Shown here piece after piece: positions 6,867 to 9,700 of a DNA stretch of 9,700 bases (positions are counted from its first letter, which is position 1; the number at the start of each line of letters is the position of its first letter). Position numbers and translations under genes: made by a program. Origin of the DNA: Candidatus Pelagibacter sp. TMED118 (lineage in GTDB: Bacteria > Pseudomonadota > Alphaproteobacteria > Pelagibacterales > Pelagibacteraceae); assembly GCA_002170205.2 (NCBI GenBank), contig NHFT02000001.1, positions 91,568-101,267 of the forward strand, given 5' to 3'. The notes under the pieces were generated by a model. It was not told where the DNA came from. It did no database searches and saw nothing but the letters and a program-made list of their open reading frames with translations.

Positions 6867-7504
6867 TTTTTTTTTTTTAAATTAGAAATTTTTATTATTG
6901 TTGAGCCTTCGTTTGTTAAACTTTTTTTTTCCTCATAATCAAACTCCCAAATTTTCAATACTTCATTTAATATTTTTTTTCCACTTGCTCCCAGAAATCC
7001 GATTATATATTTAAAACTCTTAAAATTTTTTTGTGCTATGTCAAAAATAACTGGGAGAGGTTTAAAAGCTCTAGAGATTATAACGTCAGTAACTAAATTT
7101 TTTTCATTAAAAATATTTTTTTGTTGAATTTCTAAGTTCAAATTAAATTTTTTTGACATATTTAATAAAAATAAACTTTTAGGATAACTTTTTTCATAAA
7201 GAATAATTTTTAAAGGTGGTTTTTTTATTTTCATCGTTATTCCCAGTACTATTCCTGGAAAACCGGCTCCAGAACCAATGTCGGTGCAAACACTAATATC
7301 ATTTTTATCAATATATTCAATAGTTTGTATACTATCTTCTATATGCCTATATTTAATAGATTTCTCTGTGGATTTGCTGATCAGATTTATTGTTTTATTG
7401 TTTAAAATTACCTCATTTGAATAATCTTCCAGTTCGATATATGTTTCACGTGGAACATTTATCTTACCTATATTTTTTAATTTAAAATTATTCGAATCAA
7501 TCAA
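6821..7504 (-). CDS. rsmG: 16S rRNA (guanine-N7)-methyltransferase RsmG (GidB)
   Basis: RsmG methylates N7 of G527 (E. coli numbering) in 16S rRNA using S-adenosylmethionine. Residues 16-21, NVPRET, and [22 protein letters not shown] near 39-60 match the conserved N-terminal part. [10 protein letters not shown] at 75-84 is the SAM-binding loop, and [10 protein letters not shown] at 141-150 the later core motif. The start is TTG at 7504-7502, overlapping the mnmG stop as TTGA; no ATG upstream or nearby fits better. As written the protein has 227 residues, but its last 18 or so (after LKKKK) are read out of frame inside the parA P-loop. With one A fewer in the 13-A tract it would end LKKKNG at 214 residues, with an 8-nt overlap. 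That shorter end looks more natural. A parS site is embedded in codons 16-21. Confidence 0.93.
   Translation of the reverse strand: MIDSNNFKLKNIGKINVPRETYIELEDYSNEVILNNKTINLISKSTEKSIKYRHIEDSIQTIEYIDKNDISVCTDIGSGAGFPGIVLGITMKIKKPPLKIILYEKSYPKSLFLLNMSKKFNLNLEIQQKNIFNEKNLVTDVIISRAFKPLPVIFDIAQKNFKSFKYIIGFLGASGKKILNEVLKIWEFDYEEKKSLTNEGSTIIKISNLKKKKWIKRLFQSSIKRAG
6866..6878 (-). repeat. 13-A homopolymer at the rsmG/parA junction
   Basis: On the minus strand thirteen A in a row end in the A of the parA ATG. The tract encodes the Lys run at the end of RsmG. Its length decides how rsmG ends: 13 A gives a 46-nt overlap with parA, 12 A gives a stop at 6861-6859, and 11 or 14 A fuses RsmG in frame to ParA. 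It is the longest homopolymer I see in the window. Confidence 0.8.
7442..7457. promoter_or_regulatory. parS: parS centromere-like site (ParB binding)
   Basis: TGTTTCACGTGGAACA on the plus strand differs at one base from the well-known chromosomal parS consensus TGTTTCACGTGAAACA. It is a 16-bp palindrome with seven of eight pairs matching around the central CACGTG. It lies about 580 bp upstream of parA, inside the 5' coding end of rsmG, where the minus strand encodes Asn16-Val-Pro-Arg-Glu-Thr21. ParB from this same operon is the expected ligand. I saw no second copy in the window. Confidence 0.85.
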
Positions 7505-9372
7505 GCTACAGTCTTAATAGACTTTCTTTTTACATGAGACAACAAAATATATACAGCCGCTGGTGTAATCCCATCAATTCTTAACGCTTGGCCCATGGTT
7601 TTTGGCCTTATTCTCTTAAATTTTGACTTCACCTCATTAGACAAACCTGAAAAACTGTCATAATTCAAATTATCTGGTATCATTAGATTTTCATCTCTTT
7701 TAAAAGCTAAAATATCTGCATTTTGCTTTTTTAAATATCCCATATAATGAGAATTAATCTCTAATTGTTCGTCGATATCTGCCGATATGAACTCTATTTC
7801 AGGCCATATCTCTCTAATTTTTTCCATATCTACAGATTTTTGAGCTAAAACTTGGTAAGCAGACCTTTTAACACCGTCTTTTGCAATATTTATACCGAAA
7901 TTTTTGATTTTTGTGGGACTTATAGATAGTTTATCCATTTTTGTCATTATTTGATTTAATTTTTTGGATTTAAAATTGAAAATTTTTGCTCTATTTGAGC
8001 TAACAAGACCAATATCGATTCCTTTTTGTGTCAATCTTAGGTCAGCGTTGTCAGATCTTAGTGTAAGTCTATACTCCGCCCTGGATGTAAACATTCGATA
8101 TGGTTCAGCCACTCCTTTAGTAACTAGATCATCAATCATCACTCCTATGTAAGCATCTGACCTATCTAGAATTAATGGCTCTTGATCCTTGACAGATAAG
8201 GCAGCATTTGCACCAGCTATTAATCCTTGTGCTGCAGCTTCTTCATATCCAGTGGTGCCATTAATTTGTCCTGCAAGATATAGGTTTTTTATTTTTTTTG
8301 TTTCCAGTGTTAAAAAAAGCTCCCGTGGATCCACAAAATCATACTCAATCGCATATCCAGGTCTAAGTATTTTAACATTCTCTAAACCATTGATTTTACT
8401 ACATATTTCATACTGTATATCTACTGGGAGCGAAGTTGAAATACCATTTGGATAAATGGTGTTATCGTTTAAACCCTCTGGTTCCAAAAATATTTGATGC
8501 CTTTGTTTGTCAGAGAATTTTTTAACCTTATCTTCTATAGATGGACAATACCTAGGCCCTACACCCTTTATACTACCTGAATACATCGCGCTTCTTTTTA
8601 AATTCTTTTTTATAATTTCATGAACCGAGGAGTTAGTATAAGTTATTCTACACGAGATTTGTTTATTAATATTTCTTTCAGTTAAAAAAGAAAAAAAATA
8701 TGGATCTTCATCTGCGTGCTGAACTTCCAAATTTTCGAAGTTAATTGTCCTCCCATCTAACCTAGGGGGGGTTCCTGTCTTAAGTCTTCCTAATTTAAAA
8801 TCATATTTTTTTAATTGCTCGCTTAAACCTATTGATGGCTTTTCGTTGTATCTGCCTGCTGGTGTCTCGTTTTCCCCGATATGTATAATCCCGTTTAAAA
8901 AGGTGCCCGTTGTGAGTATTACTTTAGAAAATCTTATTTCTTTACCAGATTTTGTTATAATAGAGTTTATTTCATTTTTATTAAAGATAAACTCAATTAC
9001 GGGATCAGAAAATATGCTTAAATTACAATAGTTTAATAGCTTTTCTTGCATATATTTTTTATATAGAGACCTATCAGATTGAGTTCTTGGTCCTCTTACA
9101 GCGGGACCTCTACTTCTATTTAATAGTCTAAATTGTATAGCAGATTTATCAGCAATCTCTCCCATTACACCATCTAATGCATCAATTTCTCTAACTAAAT
9201 GTCCTTTACCAAGACCGCCTATAGCAGGATTGCAGGACATTTCGCCAATTGTCATTAAGTTATGTGTGAATAGTGCTGTATTTGCTCCTAATCTAGCTGA
9301 GGCTGCAGCAGCTTCACAACCTGCGTGACCGCCCCCAATAACAACTACATCAAAGTTCAAAGTTTTTTTCAT
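7501..9372 (-). CDS. mnmG: tRNA uridine-5-carboxymethylaminomethyl modification enzyme MnmG (GidA)
   Basis: MnmG, with MnmE, uses FAD, NADH, a folate one-carbon unit and glycine or ammonium to build the 5-carboxymethylaminomethyl (or aminomethyl) group on wobble U34 of several tRNAs. The 623 residues (E. coli has 629) show [14 protein letters not shown] at 9-22 (FAD-binding GxGxxG), [12 protein letters not shown] at 46-57 with Cys47, [13 protein letters not shown] at 270-282 with Cys276, and [17 protein letters not shown] at 367-383. The two cysteines correspond to the catalytically important pair in E. coli. The C-terminal helical domain that contacts MnmE ends [23 protein letters not shown]. 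The ATG at 9372-9370 has no strong ribosome site. mnmE ends 74 nt upstream, leaving room for a weak secondary promoter, though no clear one is seen. The stop overlaps rsmG by 4 nt. Confidence 0.97.
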   Translation of the reverse strand: MKKTLNFDVVVIGGGHAGCEAAAASARLGANTALFTHNLMTIGEMSCNPAIGGLGKGHLVREIDALDGVMGEIADKSAIQFRLLNRSRGPAVRGPRTQSDRSLYKKYMQEKLLNYCNLSIFSDPVIEFIFNKNEINSIITKSGKEIRFSKVILTTGTFLNGIIHIGENETPAGRYNEKPSIGLSEQLKKYDFKLGRLKTGTPPRLDGRTINFENLEVQHADEDPYFFSFLTERNINKQISCRITYTNSSVHEIIKKNLKRSAMYSGSIKGVGPRYCPSIEDKVKKFSDKQRHQIFLEPEGLNDNTIYPNGISTSLPVDIQYEICSKINGLENVKILRPGYAIEYDFVDPRELFLTLETKKIKNLYLAGQINGTTGYEEAAAQGLIAGANAALSVKDQEPLILDRSDAYIGVMIDDLVTKGVAEPYRMFTSRAEYRLTLRSDNADLRLTQKGIDIGLVSSNRAKIFNFKSKKLNQIMTKMDKLSISPTKIKNFGINIAKDGVKRSAYQVLAQKSVDMEKIREIWPEIEFISADIDEQLEINSHYMGYLKKQNADILAFKRDENLMIPDNLNYDSFSGLSNEVKSKFKRIRPKTMGQALRIDGITPAAVYILLSHVKRKSIKTVA

Positions 9373-9405
9373 TAAGCTTAACTTATAATTGATATAAAAA
9401 TTTAC

Positions 9406-9417
9406 AAGTGAACACTT
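9406..9417. repeat. Short inverted repeat between mnmE and mnmG
   Basis: AAGTGAACACTT has perfect 5-bp arms (AAGTG/CACTT) around a 2-bp centre, in the 74-nt gap between the two genes. It is too short and has no following T run on either strand suited to a terminator. It could be a weak protein-binding site or chance. Confidence 0.25.
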
Positions 9418-9446
9418 CAGTTTTTATGAGGTATTACAAACTGTGT

Positions 9447-9700
9447 TTATTTACCTATACAGAAATCGTTAAATATCGATCCCAGGACTTCTTCAACATC
9501 TACTTTGCCAACAATCATACCAAGATTTCGACATGCTAACCTTAAATCCTCTGCAGCTTTATCATAATCTCTTGATGAATTTTTGTTTTCAAAATTTTCT
9601 AAATTTTCTAGACAACTCTTTAAATGTTGCCTGTGCCTTTCTCTCGTAATAATAGTGTTTGTTGTGATTACAAATTTATTTCTCAATCTATTCTTAATTT
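9447..9700 (-). CDS. mnmE: tRNA modification GTPase MnmE, C-terminal part (5' end beyond window)
   Basis: Only the last 83 codons are seen; the frame is open to the right edge, reading IKNRLRNKF before the recognisable part. The partial sequence matches the C-terminal helical domain of MnmE: ITRERHRQHLKSCLENLENF, AAEDLRLACRNLGMIVGKVDVEEVLGSIFNDF and the terminal CIGK, whose Cys is needed for tRNA modification in E. coli MnmE. MnmE is the GTP-hydrolysing partner of MnmG, encoded immediately downstream. The TTG at 9686-9684 is an internal Leu codon, not a start. The GTPase domain itself (G1-G4 motifs) lies outside the window and cannot be judged. Confidence 0.93.
   Translation of the reverse strand, partial: IKNRLRNKFVITTNTIITRERHRQHLKSCLENLENFENKNSSRDYDKAAEDLRLACRNLGMIVGKVDVEEVLGSIFNDFCIGK

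Noticed and set aside
8325..8334. Ten-base palindrome GTGGATCCAC inside mnmG.
   Set aside because: It encodes the conserved Val-Asp-Pro of MnmG, differs from parS in its centre, and is a single copy.
8189..8455. An 88-codon plus-strand frame opposite mnmG, and similar ones at 7964-8152, 8846-9031, 6295-6489 and 2365-2547 (minus).
   Set aside because: All are shadows of strongly conserved coding sequence on the other strand, without start signals or recognisable motifs.
9447..9686. Treating the right-edge frame as a complete 79-residue protein.
   Set aside because: The frame continues to the window edge and the sequence is the C-terminus of MnmE, so TTG 9686 is an internal Leu codon.

Overview
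The window looks like core chromosome of an AT-rich alphaproteobacterium, most likely a Pelagibacterales (SAR11)-type marine bacterium. The grounds are strong A/T bias with long A and T runs, tiny or overlapping gene junctions, the leuS-lptE-holA order on one strand, and mnmE-mnmG-rsmG-parA-parB on the other, an order typical of alphaproteobacteria. This assignment rests on gene order and protein motifs recognised by eye, not on a database search.

Layout. Positions 1-427 (minus) hold the N-terminal part of an outer-membrane porin that runs off the left edge. Positions 428-646 are the only real intergenic region, a divergent promoter region. A plus-strand operon then runs from about 647 to 5228: a DUF3576 lipoprotein, leucyl-tRNA synthetase (leuS), the LPS-assembly lipoprotein lptE, and DNA polymerase III delta (holA). 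holA is split by a one-base frame change at a run of nine A. A minus-strand operon meets it tail to tail: mnmE (C-terminal part, entering from the right edge), mnmG, rsmG, parA and parB. The two operons overlap by 11 bp at the holA/parB ends, leaving no room for an intergenic terminator.

How the genes work together. MnmE and MnmG form the complex that modifies wobble uridine 34 of certain tRNAs. RsmG methylates 16S rRNA. ParA and ParB segregate the chromosome, and their centromere-like site parS is visible as a 16-bp near-palindrome inside the 5' coding end of rsmG (7442-7457). LptE, the DUF3576 lipoprotein and the porin are all envelope proteins of the outer membrane or predicted to be exported lipoproteins. 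LeuS and HolA serve translation and replication.

I found no mobile element, CRISPR array, RNA gene or clearly novel multi-gene system. The points worth checking are the embedded parS, the broken but essential holA, the 13-A tract at the rsmG/parA junction (which changes how RsmG ends), a possible CTG start on the DUF3576 lipoprotein, and single-residue departures from conserved motifs in LeuRS and ParB.
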